Source of the DNA: CAVUAT01 sp963739545
GTDB taxonomy: Bacteria; Actinomycetota; Thermoleophilia; Solirubrobacterales; 70-9
Reading direction: 5' to 3'
Length of the DNA: 64,000 nucleotides
NCBI GenBank assembly: GCA_963739545.1
Contig: CAVUAT010000011.1
Location: 806,001 to 870,000, forward strand
Shown: piece by piece, positions 51,284 through 59,560 of the stretch
Layout: every line of letters starts with the position of its first letter
Position numbering within the stretch: the stretch's first letter is position 1
Position numbers and translations under genes: made by a program
The notes under the pieces: generated by a model
The model's input: the letters and a program-made list of their open reading frames with translations, nothing else
Database searches by the model: none
What the model was told of the DNA's origin: nothing

Positions 51284-51994
51284 CTAGACAAATAGGTCCA
51301 GCCAGTTCGAGAAGAGCCGCCGGGCCGCCGGGTGCAGCTCTTCGGCCCGGCTCTCGACTTCGGCCAGGAACGCGTCCCCCCTTTCCTCGCCCAACGTGTC
51401 TGCGAGCGAGGCGCGATACGCCGGGACCTCGGCCCATTCGCGGGCCATCGCCGGCGTCACCTCGAGGTGGAACTGGATCCCGAAGGCCGGCCCCTGTCCA
51501 GCTTCAAACGCCTGGTTCGGCGCGGCCTGCGAGCTCGCCAGCAGCACGGCTCCCGCCGGGAGCCCGAAAGTGTCGCCGTGCCACTGCAGCGAGATGAGCG
51601 GCTCGTCGACGCCGGCGAAGAGCGGGTGCTCGCGTCCCTCGGGAGTGAGCTCGACCGGGAGCAGCCCCACCTCCGGGCGATCCAGTGCATATACCGGCGC
51701 CTCGAGCGCCGCGGCGAGAAGCTGCACGCCGAGGCAGACCCCGAGGAAGGGCCGGCCGTCGTCGACCGCCTCCCGCACCAGCCGCTTTTCCGCCGCCAGC
51801 CAACCGTGCTCGGCTTCGTCCCCGGCGCCCATCGGGCCGCCCATCGCCAGCACGGCATCGAACTCGCGCCAGTCGGGCAGCGGCTCGCCCGCGTCGAGCT
51901 CGACCACGACCGCCTCCACCCCGCGCTCGCTCATCACCTCCGAGAAAACACCCGGGTGCTCGCAGGCGATGTGCTGGAGGACCAGAACCCGCAA
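51284..51994 (-). CDS. Class I glutamine amidotransferase domain protein
   Basis: 236 residues. Triad: C87 in FLGVCLGVQLLA, H176 and E178 in GIQFHLEVTP. GuaA-like free-standing amidotransferase/gamma-glutamyl hydrolase. Since it sits between amt2-linked membrane proteins and purU, it may hydrolyse a gamma-glutamyl amide intermediate of this locus, as PuuD-type enzymes do in putrescine use. That role is inference. Confidence 0.88.
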   Translation of the reverse strand: MRVLVLQHIACEHPGVFSEVMSERGVEAVVVELDAGEPLPDWREFDAVLAMGGPMGAGDEAEHGWLAAEKRLVREAVDDGRPFLGVCLGVQLLAAALEAPVYALDRPEVGLLPVELTPEGREHPLFAGVDEPLISLQWHGDTFGLPAGAVLLASSQAAPNQAFEAGQGPAFGIQFHLEVTPAMAREWAEVPAYRASLADTLGEERGDAFLAEVESRAEELHPAARRLFSNWLDLFV

Positions 51995-51998
51995 CCGC

Positions 51999-52469
51999 TT
52001 ACTGACCGCCGACTTCCCGCAGCTTCTGCTCGACGGCCTCGGCGTCGTCCCGCTGCGCCGCCTCCTGCTTGGCTTTCCTCGTCTCCTCGGCGTCCTGTTG
52101 CTTGTTCTCGACGACCTGGCCGGTCTTGGCGTCGATCTTGATCACCGACAGCGCGGCGAACAGGTCAGGGCGATCGCCCTGGAAGCCGATCGGGATCGAG
52201 AGCGAGACGAACCAGTAGGCCTTCCGGTTGATCCCCTGACGCAGCAGGCGCACCTGCGTGTAGGTCGGCGTGAAATCGACCTGCTGCCTGGCGATCGCCA
52301 CCGCCTCATCCTCGTCGAAGCGGACCTGGTTGTCCTGACAGCCCTTGGCGACGACGAGGGCGAGCACCAAGATCCCGGCGAGAACGGCGATCCGAGGCCA
52401 GGTCGGCTTTCGCTCCGCCCTCGTTCTCGGCTCCAGCGAGAAGCCGGAGTCGCCCCAGGAGGGCGTCAC
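51999..52469 (-). CDS. Membrane-anchored PepSY-like hypothetical protein
   Basis: 156 residues. One N-terminal membrane span (PRIAVLAGILVLALVVAKGC), then an outside domain with DEDEAVAIARQQVDFTPTYT, resembling a PepSY-like strand-helix unit, and a charged C-terminal helix (EETRKAKQEAAQRDDAEAVE). Four bases upstream of the amidotransferase gene, in the amt2-to-purU run. Family not certain. Confidence 0.72.
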   Translation of the reverse strand: MTPSWGDSGFSLEPRTRAERKPTWPRIAVLAGILVLALVVAKGCQDNQVRFDEDEAVAIARQQVDFTPTYTQVRLLRQGINRKAYWFVSLSIPIGFQGDRPDLFAALSVIKIDAKTGQVVENKQQDAEETRKAKQEAAQRDDAEAVEQKLREVGGQ

Positions 52470-52491
52470 GAGGGCGTGTCGCCCACGCAGC

Positions 52492-52647
52492 TCAGACGGT
52501 GGGCCGGAACTCGTTACCGATGTCGGTTCCGAGCACGACGAAAAGCACGATGATCACGCAGACGATCGAGAAGACCAGCATCCCCCACTCAAACGACTTC
52601 TTGTGAGTCTGCTCGGGCGGGAACTCGATCTGCTTTCCGTAAGCCAT
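52492..52647 (-). CDS. 51-residue single-span membrane protein beside amt2
   Basis: MAYGKQIEFPPEQTHKKSFE precedes one span (WGMLVFSIVCVIIVLFVVLG) and a short TDIGNEFRPTV end. Its ATG overlaps the stop of the 113-residue gene upstream (TGATG). It probably forms a unit with that protein and the channel; function unknown. Confidence 0.7.
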   Translation of the reverse strand: MAYGKQIEFPPEQTHKKSFEWGMLVFSIVCVIIVLFVVLGTDIGNEFRPTV

Positions 52648-52988
52648 CAGGTCTTCTCCTTGATTCCGAGGTCGGGCTCGCCCTTGGCGTAGTGAACCAG
52701 CCGCCTGTTCTCGAGGAACATCCACATGATCAGCACGATCACCATCACGGCGATCCCGATCCCGGTCATGGCCATGTAGGCGTCGCCAGCGCCTACGCCC
52801 TCGTCACCGTAGGTCGAGCCAGGGCCGAAGGTCATGAATCCCGCGCACGGCGTCTCCTCACTGAAATAGTTGTCGCCGATCACGAAGTCGAGGGAGTCCT
52901 CCCCCGCGGCGGTCACACTCGCCTCATCGGTGCGGTCGACTTCCTTGCTGACCACACAATCGGGTGCGCTGTCGATTATTGCCGGCAT
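52647..52988 (-). CDS. 113-residue membrane protein beside amt2
   Basis: An acidic N-terminal domain of about 70 residues with two Cys (PDCVV and ETPCAGF) precedes one span (GIGIAVMVIVLIMWMFLENR). Not recognised. It is the gene directly after amt2 on the same strand and is coupled to the 51-residue gene. Could be an accessory subunit of the channel. Confidence 0.7.
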   Translation of the reverse strand: MPAIIDSAPDCVVSKEVDRTDEASVTAAGEDSLDFVIGDNYFSEETPCAGFMTFGPGSTYGDEGVGAGDAYMAMTGIGIAVMVIVLIMWMFLENRRLVHYAKGEPDLGIKEKT

Positions 52989-53016
52989 ACCGCCTCCTTT
53001 CGCCTCGTAATCGGGT

Positions 53017-54453
53017 TCACGCCTTGATCACGTCCTTGAACGCCTCGGCTTGCACCAGGGAGGCGGGCGTGCGCGAGCCGTCGGGCTCGATCACCAGATC
53101 CTCGCCAATAGCGAACTCGGGCACGTGGATGTCCGGGCGGTACTCGGCAGCATCCAGGCCGTCCAACTCGACCTCCGGCGGGACGCGCAGCAGATTCAGC
53201 ATCTTGAGAATCTTCGCCGCGATGTACCCGGAGAGGAAGCCGAGCGGTACGAAGGTCGCCAAGCCGATCAACTGGCCCCATATGGAGCTGTCGACGTTGT
53301 TGAGGCCGGTCGGGTAGCCGGCGGCGAAGATGCCGACCCAGATGATCCCGAGGAAGCCGGAGAATCCGTGGACCGCGACCGCGCCGACGGCGTCGTCGAT
53401 GCGCATCTTCTCCTCGAGCCAGGCACCGACGTAGACAACGACTCCGCCACTGAACATCGCCAGCAGATAGCCGAGCGTGGGCGCGTAGACATCGGCGCCC
53501 GCCGAGACGCTGATCACGCCCGCCAGGCCTCCCGAAACCGTCCAGAACGGGTCACCCCGGCTGGTGAAGTAGGCCCCAGTGAAGCCGCCGGCGAAGCCCA
53601 TCGTGATGATCATCGCGATCGAGCCGAGGGTTGTCGGGCTGAGGTAGATGTTCGCCCACCCCGGGACGGTCGTCGAGACGATCACCAGGCAGGCTGCGTA
53701 GAAGGCATAGAACCCGGTGAAGATCAGCATCAACCCCATCAACGTCATGTGGATGTTGTGAGGTCTGAAGGTCCGGGCCAAGCCCTCCTTCGTGTACTTC
53801 CCTATTCGCGGCCCTAAGTTGAAGAGCACGCCGAGCGTGAAGGCGCCCGAGACTCCGTGCACCACGGCCGAGGCGATCGAGTCGTGGAAGCCGAACCGGA
53901 GCGTGAGCCAACCGCCTGCGCTCCAGCCCCAGGCGGCGTCCAGGATCCAGACGGCCGAGCCCAGCAGGACGGCCAGCACGAGGTAGGCGGACAGCCTGAC
54001 GCGCTCGAGCAACGCGCCGGACATGATCGACGCAGTGGTCCACGAGAACAGCAGGAAGGCGAGGAAGAAGACGAGGTTGATGTTGTTCTCGAAGTTCGGG
54101 CCGAACGTGTCCGACCACGGAATTCCGCCTTGACAGGCGACGCTCGTGAAATCCGAGCTGTTGGGGCCGATCGGCAGGCCGGGCTGGTTGCAGTTGTAGA
54201 TCCACCAGCCGAAGTAGTAGAAGCTCGGCGTGACGACGGCGATGGTGAGGATGTTCTTCATCGCTGTGGCGAGCGCATTCTTGCGGCGCGCGACACCTGT
54301 CTCGTACGTCATGAAGCCGACGTGGATCAGCCACATCAGCACGACCGTGAAGAAGTAGAACTGTTCGCCGAGGATCAGGCTGTCGAGGCCGAGGCTCTCG
54401 ACGGGAGCCGCTTCCTCCAAACTCTCAACCTGGGCAAACAGCGCATCGATCAT
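53017..54453 (-). CDS. amt: Ammonium/methylammonium transporter 2 (canonical twin-His)
   Basis: 478 residues, about eleven spans. Pore histidines are both present: H199 in ASAVVHGVSGAF and H362 in VAVHGFSGFLG, unlike amt1. It is longer than amt1, with a loop NCNQPGLPIGPNSSDFTSVA between the early spans. Amt proteins also carry methylammonium, and this gene heads the operon that ends with purU, next to the amine-use genes, so methylammonium uptake is a fair guess. No PII gene is adjacent. Confidence 0.94.
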   Translation of the reverse strand: MIDALFAQVESLEEAAPVESLGLDSLILGEQFYFFTVVLMWLIHVGFMTYETGVARRKNALATAMKNILTIAVVTPSFYYFGWWIYNCNQPGLPIGPNSSDFTSVACQGGIPWSDTFGPNFENNINLVFFLAFLLFSWTTASIMSGALLERVRLSAYLVLAVLLGSAVWILDAAWGWSAGGWLTLRFGFHDSIASAVVHGVSGAFTLGVLFNLGPRIGKYTKEGLARTFRPHNIHMTLMGLMLIFTGFYAFYAACLVIVSTTVPGWANIYLSPTTLGSIAMIITMGFAGGFTGAYFTSRGDPFWTVSGGLAGVISVSAGADVYAPTLGYLLAMFSGGVVVYVGAWLEEKMRIDDAVGAVAVHGFSGFLGIIWVGIFAAGYPTGLNNVDSSIWGQLIGLATFVPLGFLSGYIAAKILKMLNLLRVPPEVELDGLDAAEYRPDIHVPEFAIGEDLVIEPDGSRTPASLVQAEAFKDVIKA

Positions 54454-54556
54454 GCGTGCACCTTCTCTCCCTAGGTCCCTGACCGTCCGGGCCGGGAAGC
54501 TCTACAAGCAGGCGGAACATATCCCCACTGGCAGCGCCCGTTCAATGGTCAATAGG

Positions 54557-54595
54557 CACATATTCCAGGCCAGGTGAGAGTAGGGTCCGCACATA
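54557..54595. promoter_or_regulatory. Two CACATA direct repeats upstream of amt2 and the PucR-type gene
   Basis: CACATA at 54557-54562 and 54590-54595, 33 bases apart, about three helical turns, in the divergent region. The same half-site forms the dyads upstream of gmaS. Confidence 0.45.
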
Positions 54596-54651
54596 GGGTT
54601 AGCTGGCGGCTCAGAATAGGATGGCCGCCTGCTACGGAGAGGAGGGCTGGG

Positions 54652-56463
54652 TTGGCTTCGCAATCGCTCGCCGAGATCGAAGGTGATGGCGCGCTGCTGA
54701 GCGCGCGGCGCGAGAACGAGACGCTCTATGCGGTCATCAAGACGGTCTCCTCCTCGCTCGACCTGGACCGCGTGCTCGGCGGCATCGTCGAGATCGCCAC
54801 CGACGCGACCGGCTGCCACGCCTGCTTCATCTACTTCCTGGAAGCCGACCGCCTGGTTCTGCGAGCGGCGTCGCCGAGCTACTCGAACCTGGTCGGCGAG
54901 CTCGAGCTGGGCGTGGATGAAGGGCTGGCCGGCTGGGTGGCGCGGACTAAGACCCCCGAGTTCATACCTGAGAATGCCTTGGCCGACCCGCGCATGAAGT
55001 ATGTGCGCGAGCTGGACGAGGAGCAGTTTCAGTCCATGGTCGCCGTCCCGATCCTCGCCAAGTCCGGCGACGTGATCGGGGTTGCCGTCCTGCACACCGC
55101 CGCGCCGCGGGAGTTCGAGGACGACGTGCTCAACTTCCTCGTCCATACGGCGTCGCTGGTGGCGGGCGCGATCGAGAACGCCCAGCTCTACCAAGAGACC
55201 CGCAGACGGGTACAGGCGCTGACCACGTTGACGGAGCTGAGCCAGGCGCTGGCAGCCGTCACGCTCCGCGAGGACCTGTACGACGCGGTCACCCACGGCG
55301 CCCGTGAGCTCTTGGCCGCGGACGCGTGCCAGATCTACCGCTTCGACGCCGAGGCCAACGAGCTCGTGCTCGCCGGGTCGGACCCCACGGGCGCGCCCGC
55401 CCCCAGCCCCCGTCCGGGGGGGACGGGCTTGGCGTTGGATCTGATGCGGCGCTCAAACGGAGGCGGCCGCCGCAGCCGGCGCAAGGCCGTTCGCACCCTT
55501 TGGCCGGACATCGACGAGAACGCCCTGCTGGTGGCGCCGCTGGTGGCGGGCGAGGAGCAGCTCGGTGTCCTCTGCTGCCTCGCCAACGACGGGCAGTTCA
55601 CCGAGGAGGACGAGGAGCTGCTCGGGGCGGTCGCGAACCAGACTGCCGTCGGCCTCAAGAAGGCCGAGTTGATCGAGCGGTTGACCGCGGAGAACACCGT
55701 GAAGGACATGTTCGACGCGATGGCGTCCGGCGCGGTCGAGGACGCTGAGGAGAAGGCGGCGGCAGCGAGCTGCAACCTGGATCAGGCCCACCTGTTCCTC
55801 CACGTCGAGCGACACCACGATGTCGGCCAGGAGGGGGCCGCCTGGTCGGACCTCGCGACCACGCTCGAGGCCGAGCTGCGCCGGATCGGCTCACGGGCGG
55901 TGTGCGACTCTCGCCCCGACCGGATCAGGGCGCTGGCTCCGCTGCCGAGCGGCCAGGCCCAGCCCATCGAGCGCCTGCGGGCCGCCTGCGAGCCGATTGG
56001 CCGCAGCGGAGGCGTGGTGATCGGGCTCAGCGAGGTGGACAGCGGCGCGCTCAGCGCCCGCCGCCGGATCCGAGAGGCTGCGGACGCCGCGCGCATCGGC
56101 AGATCGCTGGTCGCCGAGGGCGGCGCCGTCTCCTATGAGCAACTCGGCGCCTACCGCTACCTCGTCCATCTCGAGTTGGACGACGCGCCCCGCGACCGCT
56201 ACCGGCAGTCGGTAGAGAAGCTCGCGGAGTACGACCGGCGGCGGGGGGCCCGCCTGATCGAGACGCTCGAGCGCTACCTCGCGGACCGTGGCAGCATCGC
56301 GGCCAGCGCCCGTGCGCTCTACATCCATCCCAATACGGTTCGCCAGCGCCTCGAGCGGGTCGAGCGGGTTGCGGGATTGGACCTCGCCAAGGAGGATCTT
56401 CTGTCGCTGGAGCTGGCGCTGAAGCTCGTGCGGCTACACCGGGTGCGAGCGGAACAGGATTAG
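54652..56463 (+). CDS. GAF-GAF-PucR-type transcriptional regulator
   Basis: 603 residues from TTG 54652, which has GAGAGGAGGG five bases upstream. Two GAF domains (about 20-165: ATDATGCHACFIYFLEADRL; about 190-350: LLAADACQIYRFDAEANELV) are followed by a charged helical linker and a C-terminal PucR helix-turn-helix: LIETLERYLADRGSIAASAR, ALYIHPNTVRQRLERVERVA. PucR/CdaR regulators control nitrogen compound catabolism. Divergent from amt2, so it probably regulates that operon. Confidence 0.92.
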   Translation: MASQSLAEIEGDGALLSARRENETLYAVIKTVSSSLDLDRVLGGIVEIATDATGCHACFIYFLEADRLVLRAASPSYSNLVGELELGVDEGLAGWVARTKTPEFIPENALADPRMKYVRELDEEQFQSMVAVPILAKSGDVIGVAVLHTAAPREFEDDVLNFLVHTASLVAGAIENAQLYQETRRRVQALTTLTELSQALAAVTLREDLYDAVTHGARELLAADACQIYRFDAEANELVLAGSDPTGAPAPSPRPGGTGLALDLMRRSNGGGRRSRRKAVRTLWPDIDENALLVAPLVAGEEQLGVLCCLANDGQFTEEDEELLGAVANQTAVGLKKAELIERLTAENTVKDMFDAMASGAVEDAEEKAAAASCNLDQAHLFLHVERHHDVGQEGAAWSDLATTLEAELRRIGSRAVCDSRPDRIRALAPLPSGQAQPIERLRAACEPIGRSGGVVIGLSEVDSGALSARRRIREAADAARIGRSLVAEGGAVSYEQLGAYRYLVHLELDDAPRDRYRQSVEKLAEYDRRRGARLIETLERYLADRGSIAASARALYIHPNTVRQRLERVERVAGLDLAKEDLLSLELALKLVRLHRVRAEQD

Positions 56464-56705
56464 GCGGCGTGGCTCTTGGCGTGGCGGGTGCGGTGCCTGT
56501 AGAAGAGGAGCCAGGCCCAGAAGATGCCGAGCCCCACGACGTTGAGGAGAAACACGAACAGCACCCACCAGGCCTTCCAGAGGAACTGCAGCTCGGTCTC
56601 CTTGCGGAGCTCGTATCCGGCCAGGTAGCACATGATCAGGAGCGTCACCACGAGGAACGGGGGCGCCGCCCCAGTGAGGATGAAGAGGATCATGGCCGGC
56701 GGCAT
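56460..56705 (-). CDS. Small membrane protein
   Basis: 81 residues. Two spans: MPPAMILFILTGAAPPFLVV and LWKAWWVLFVFLLNVVGLGI, then a basic His-rich tail (YRHRTRHAKSHAA). Function not recognised. Convergent with the PucR-type gene, overlapping its stop by four bases. Confidence 0.62.
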   Translation of the reverse strand: MPPAMILFILTGAAPPFLVVTLLIMCYLAGYELRKETELQFLWKAWWVLFVFLLNVVGLGIFWAWLLFYRHRTRHAKSHAA

Positions 56706-56752
56706 CGTATACGCGGCTCGCGCCGGCGTGCCGATCGGGAGGTGACCCGCGG

Positions 56753-57439
56753 ATGACGATCAGGGCGAAGCTGTATGCAGCGATCGTGCTGACGATCCTG
56801 GGCCCGCTGGCTACGACCGCGGTGGCGCTGCACGGGATGGCGCAGTTGGGCGACCGCTTCGACGAGGTCGGCGTGCGCGCCCGCGACGAGGCGATCGCAC
56901 GCCAGGTCAAGTTCCTGGTCACCGACGTCAACGGGTGGCAGACCGCCTACGGCTACGAGGGCGGCGACGGAGGAACCTCGCGGGAGCGATACGAGGCGTC
57001 GGCGGCGGACCTGGAGGAGGAGCTGGCGGCCGCGGAGGGGGCGTTCACCGACCCCCGCGAGCGCGGGCTGCTGAACCAGCTCGAGCAGCAGTTCGACCGC
57101 TTCAGCACGCTCGATGAGACCGCCTATGCTGCCCTGCTGGCCGGCGACGGACAGCGCACGCGACAGATCCTGCTGGGTCCTGAGCTGCTCCGCTTCGAGG
57201 CGATGGCCGCCACGGCCGAGCGCCTCGCCCGCTACGAGGAGCAGGTCGCGGCGCAGGCCGCTGCCGATTTCGACCAGGAGCGCGACGACGCTCGGCGACG
57301 GCTGATCGCCGTCGCGCTCGGTGCCGGGATCGTGATCCTGCTGCTGCTCGTCACCGCCCAGGACGTGGCGCGCCTCGCCCTCGAGGGCGAGCGCAAGGGC
57401 CGCGAAGGGCCCTCCGACGAGGAGCCCGGCAGCGCTTGA
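56753..57439 (+). CDS. Membrane protein with four-helix sensor-like domain, no signalling domain
   Basis: 228 residues. An N-terminal span (LYAAIVLTILGPLATTAVAL), an outside helical domain of about 165 residues resembling the MCP four-helix bundle (FLVTDVNGWQTAYGYEGGDG), and a second span (VALGAGIVILLLLVTAQDVA). It lacks HAMP and any kinase or MCP module. TGATG overlap with the antiporter gene suggests it senses for, or binds to, that transporter. Confidence 0.72.
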   Translation: MTIRAKLYAAIVLTILGPLATTAVALHGMAQLGDRFDEVGVRARDEAIARQVKFLVTDVNGWQTAYGYEGGDGGTSRERYEASAADLEEELAAAEGAFTDPRERGLLNQLEQQFDRFSTLDETAYAALLAGDGQRTRQILLGPELLRFEAMAATAERLARYEEQVAAQAAADFDQERDDARRRLIAVALGAGIVILLLLVTAQDVARLALEGERKGREGPSDEEPGSA

Positions 57440-58689
57440 TGACCCAGGACGTGCTCCTGACGCTGAGCCTGCTGCTCGGCGCGGCGCTGGCGGCACGCTT
57501 CATCGCGAGCCTGATCCGCGTGCCCGAGATCATCGTGCTGGTCGCGTTCGGAGCGCTGTTCGGCCCCGAGCTGCTCGACGTCGTCGACGTGCCGCTCGAC
57601 TCCCTGGGCGCTCAGCTGCTGTTCACCCTCGGCGTCTCGCTGATCCTGTTCTACGGCGGCCTCAACCTCTCGCTCGACGTGCTCAGCAAGGTCTGGGTCG
57701 GGCTCGGGTTGCTGGTGGTCCCGGGGGTGATCCTCACCACCGGCGTGGTGGGTGTCGTGGCGCACTTCGCCTTCGACCTGCCCTGGACGGCGGCTCTGTT
57801 GATGGGCGCCGTGCTCTCGCCGACCGACCCGGCGATCCTGATCCCGCTGTTCATCCGCTCTCGCCTGCGCCCCAAGGTGGCCCAGACCGTGGTCGCGGAA
57901 TCGGCGTTCAACGACCCGATCGGCGCCGTCTTGGCGCTGGCCTTCGCCGGCATGCTGCTGACCGGCGACAATTCGATCGCGAAGCCGGCCGAGGAGTTCG
58001 TCGTCGACCTCGGGATCAGCACGCTGATCGGCATCCTCGCGGGAGTGCTGTTGGCAGCGACGATCTCCAGCCGGCGCACGGGGATCTGGCGCGAGTCGTC
58101 GGCCGCGGCGGTACTGACCGTGGTCTCGATCAGCTACTTCTCACTCGATTCGGCCGGCGGCAGCGGCTACCTCGGCGCCTTCCTCGCCGGGCTGATCGTC
58201 GGCAACATGGAGCGCCTCGGGCTCGCGATGCACAGCTCCCACGAGCGCGAGATGCGCATGTTCGCCGAGAGCCTCGCCGATCTCGTGACGCTGTTCGTCT
58301 TCCTGGTGCTCGGGGCCAACATTCCGTTCGGGGTCCTCGGGGAGAACCTGCTCCCCGCGTTCGCGGTGATCGCGGCGCTGCTGCTGCTGGCGCGCCCGCT
58401 GGCTGTGTTCGCATGCATCCTTCCCGACCGTCGCGGCGCCTGGACGCGCTCTGAGATCACCTTCCTCTGCTGGACCCGAGAGACGGGCGTGGTGCCGGCA
58501 GCGCTTGTCGGGGTGCTCGCCGGGCTCGGCGTGCCCGACATCGAGCTCTACGCCGCGGTCGTCGCCCTGGCGGTGATCGTCACGCTGTTCCTGCAGGCCC
58601 TTCCAGCCGGCTGGCTGGCGGGGCGCCTCGGGTTGCTCGAAGACCAGGCACCGGTGGCCCCCGAGCCGTCGCCCGAACCCGCCGTCTGA
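57439..58689 (+). CDS. CPA1-family cation/proton antiporter
   Basis: 416 residues, about twelve spans. Motifs: VAFGALFGPELLDVVDVPLD, ILFYGGLNLSLDVL, GAVLSPTDPAILIPLF, VVAESAFNDPIGAVLALAFA (the ND ion-binding pair), GYLGAFLAGLIVGNME, and WTRETGVVPAALVGVLAGLG. Sodium or potassium for proton exchange; ion not decided by sequence. Acidic Pro-rich tail. Confidence 0.92.
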   Translation: MTQDVLLTLSLLLGAALAARFIASLIRVPEIIVLVAFGALFGPELLDVVDVPLDSLGAQLLFTLGVSLILFYGGLNLSLDVLSKVWVGLGLLVVPGVILTTGVVGVVAHFAFDLPWTAALLMGAVLSPTDPAILIPLFIRSRLRPKVAQTVVAESAFNDPIGAVLALAFAGMLLTGDNSIAKPAEEFVVDLGISTLIGILAGVLLAATISSRRTGIWRESSAAAVLTVVSISYFSLDSAGGSGYLGAFLAGLIVGNMERLGLAMHSSHEREMRMFAESLADLVTLFVFLVLGANIPFGVLGENLLPAFAVIAALLLLARPLAVFACILPDRRGAWTRSEITFLCWTRETGVVPAALVGVLAGLGVPDIELYAAVVALAVIVTLFLQALPAGWLAGRLGLLEDQAPVAPEPSPEPAV

Positions 58690-58809
58690 GGCCCGCTCGG
58701 CACCGCGTGCCGCTCTCTCATCCCGGTCGCGGTTCGCAGATCGACTCACCGGGTAAGTCCGTTCTGGCAATGACGACGAGAGGCGCTTCGAGCGCCCGGA
58801 GGAGCTGAG

Positions 58810-59298
58810 ATGGCAGAGCTGACGACTTTGGAAGCGAAGCTGGCGGAGGTGCTCGGGCTGGCGCAAGCCGCGCAGGGCGCAACCGAAAAGGTCGAGGGTC
58901 TGGAGGACGCCGAGAAGTTCGCGGACGAGCTACAGACAATGCGCGCCGAGGCCCAGGAGACCGAGAAGCGGTGTACCGACCTTGCGGACAACCGGGACGG
59001 CAAGAAGACGGCGATCCTCGACAAGGCCCAGGAAACGAAGACCGAGGCGACCGAGATGATGCAGACCTACCTCGGCTCCGACGCAGACGGTCTCGATGGC
59101 TTCGAGTTCCTGACGATGGCCGAGGCCGGCGAGGTCGGTCACTGGGCGATCCTCGGCAAGCTGAACGAGAAGGCAGGCGAGGACGAGGTCCGCGAGTTGG
59201 TCGACTGGGCGCTGCCGATCCAGCAGCGTCATTTCAGCGACGTGCAGGAAGCCTCGCTGACCCTCGCCGGCGACGAAGACCCCTACGCAGAGGCGTAG
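58810..59298 (+). CDS. Acidic helical protein, possibly ferritin-like
   Basis: 162 residues, very acidic and helical. EKFADELQTMRAEAQETEKR and MAEAGEVGHWAILGKLNEKA and LPIQQRHFSDVQEASLTLAG place Glu and His residues on helices as in DUF892/ferritin-like proteins, but I cannot confirm iron binding. GGAGG precedes the ATG. A 32-residue gene follows three bases after its stop. Confidence 0.68.
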   Translation: MAELTTLEAKLAEVLGLAQAAQGATEKVEGLEDAEKFADELQTMRAEAQETEKRCTDLADNRDGKKTAILDKAQETKTEATEMMQTYLGSDADGLDGFEFLTMAEAGEVGHWAILGKLNEKAGEDEVRELVDWALPIQQRHFSDVQEASLTLAGDEDPYAEA

Positions 59299-59301
59299 TC
59301 C

Positions 59302-59400
59302 TTGAAGACGATTTACGCGGGGGTCGGGTGGGGCGTCTGGAAGATCGGCGCCCTGCTCGGCATCCCCTACGCGAAGCACAAGCTCGAGGACCGCAGCTAG
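59302..59400 (+). CDS. 32-residue small protein
   Basis: TTG start three bases after the previous stop. MKTIYAGVGWGVWKIGALLG then IPYAKHKLEDRS: an amphipathic or single-span segment with a basic end. Codon use is normal. Position in an apparent operon is the main support; function unknown. Confidence 0.5.
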   Translation: MKTIYAGVGWGVWKIGALLGIPYAKHKLEDRS

Positions 59401-59438
59401 TCGCAGAGTGTCGAACCGACGAACGTTGCTGTCCTACA

Positions 59439-59512
59439 TCGGGGCGCGCGGATTCGAACCGCGGACCTCTGCCACCCAAAGGCAGCGCGCTACCAGGCTG
59501 CGCCACGCCCCG
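59439..59512 (-). tRNA. tRNA-Pro (TGG)
   Basis: Acceptor CGGGGCG/CGCCCCG, D arm GCGC-AGCCTGGTA-GCGC, anticodon stem CTGCC with loop TTTGGGT (anticodon TGG), T arm CCGCG-GTTCGAATC-CGCG. A discriminator; CCA not encoded. Confidence 0.95.
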
Positions 59513-59560
59513 ATACCGCGAGTGTAAGGGCCGTTCGCGGCGGCTAGGGTGTCGCCTTCG

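Noticed and set aside
51284..51299. Similarity of ACC-ATTTGTCTAG at the amidotransferase stop (minus strand) to the divergent soxD region at 34004-34019
   Set aside because: 14 of 16 bases agree, which is tempting as an operator, but at 51284 the bases encode the last residues (DLFV-stop) of the amidotransferase, inside an operon. With one clear site left, a motif cannot be claimed.
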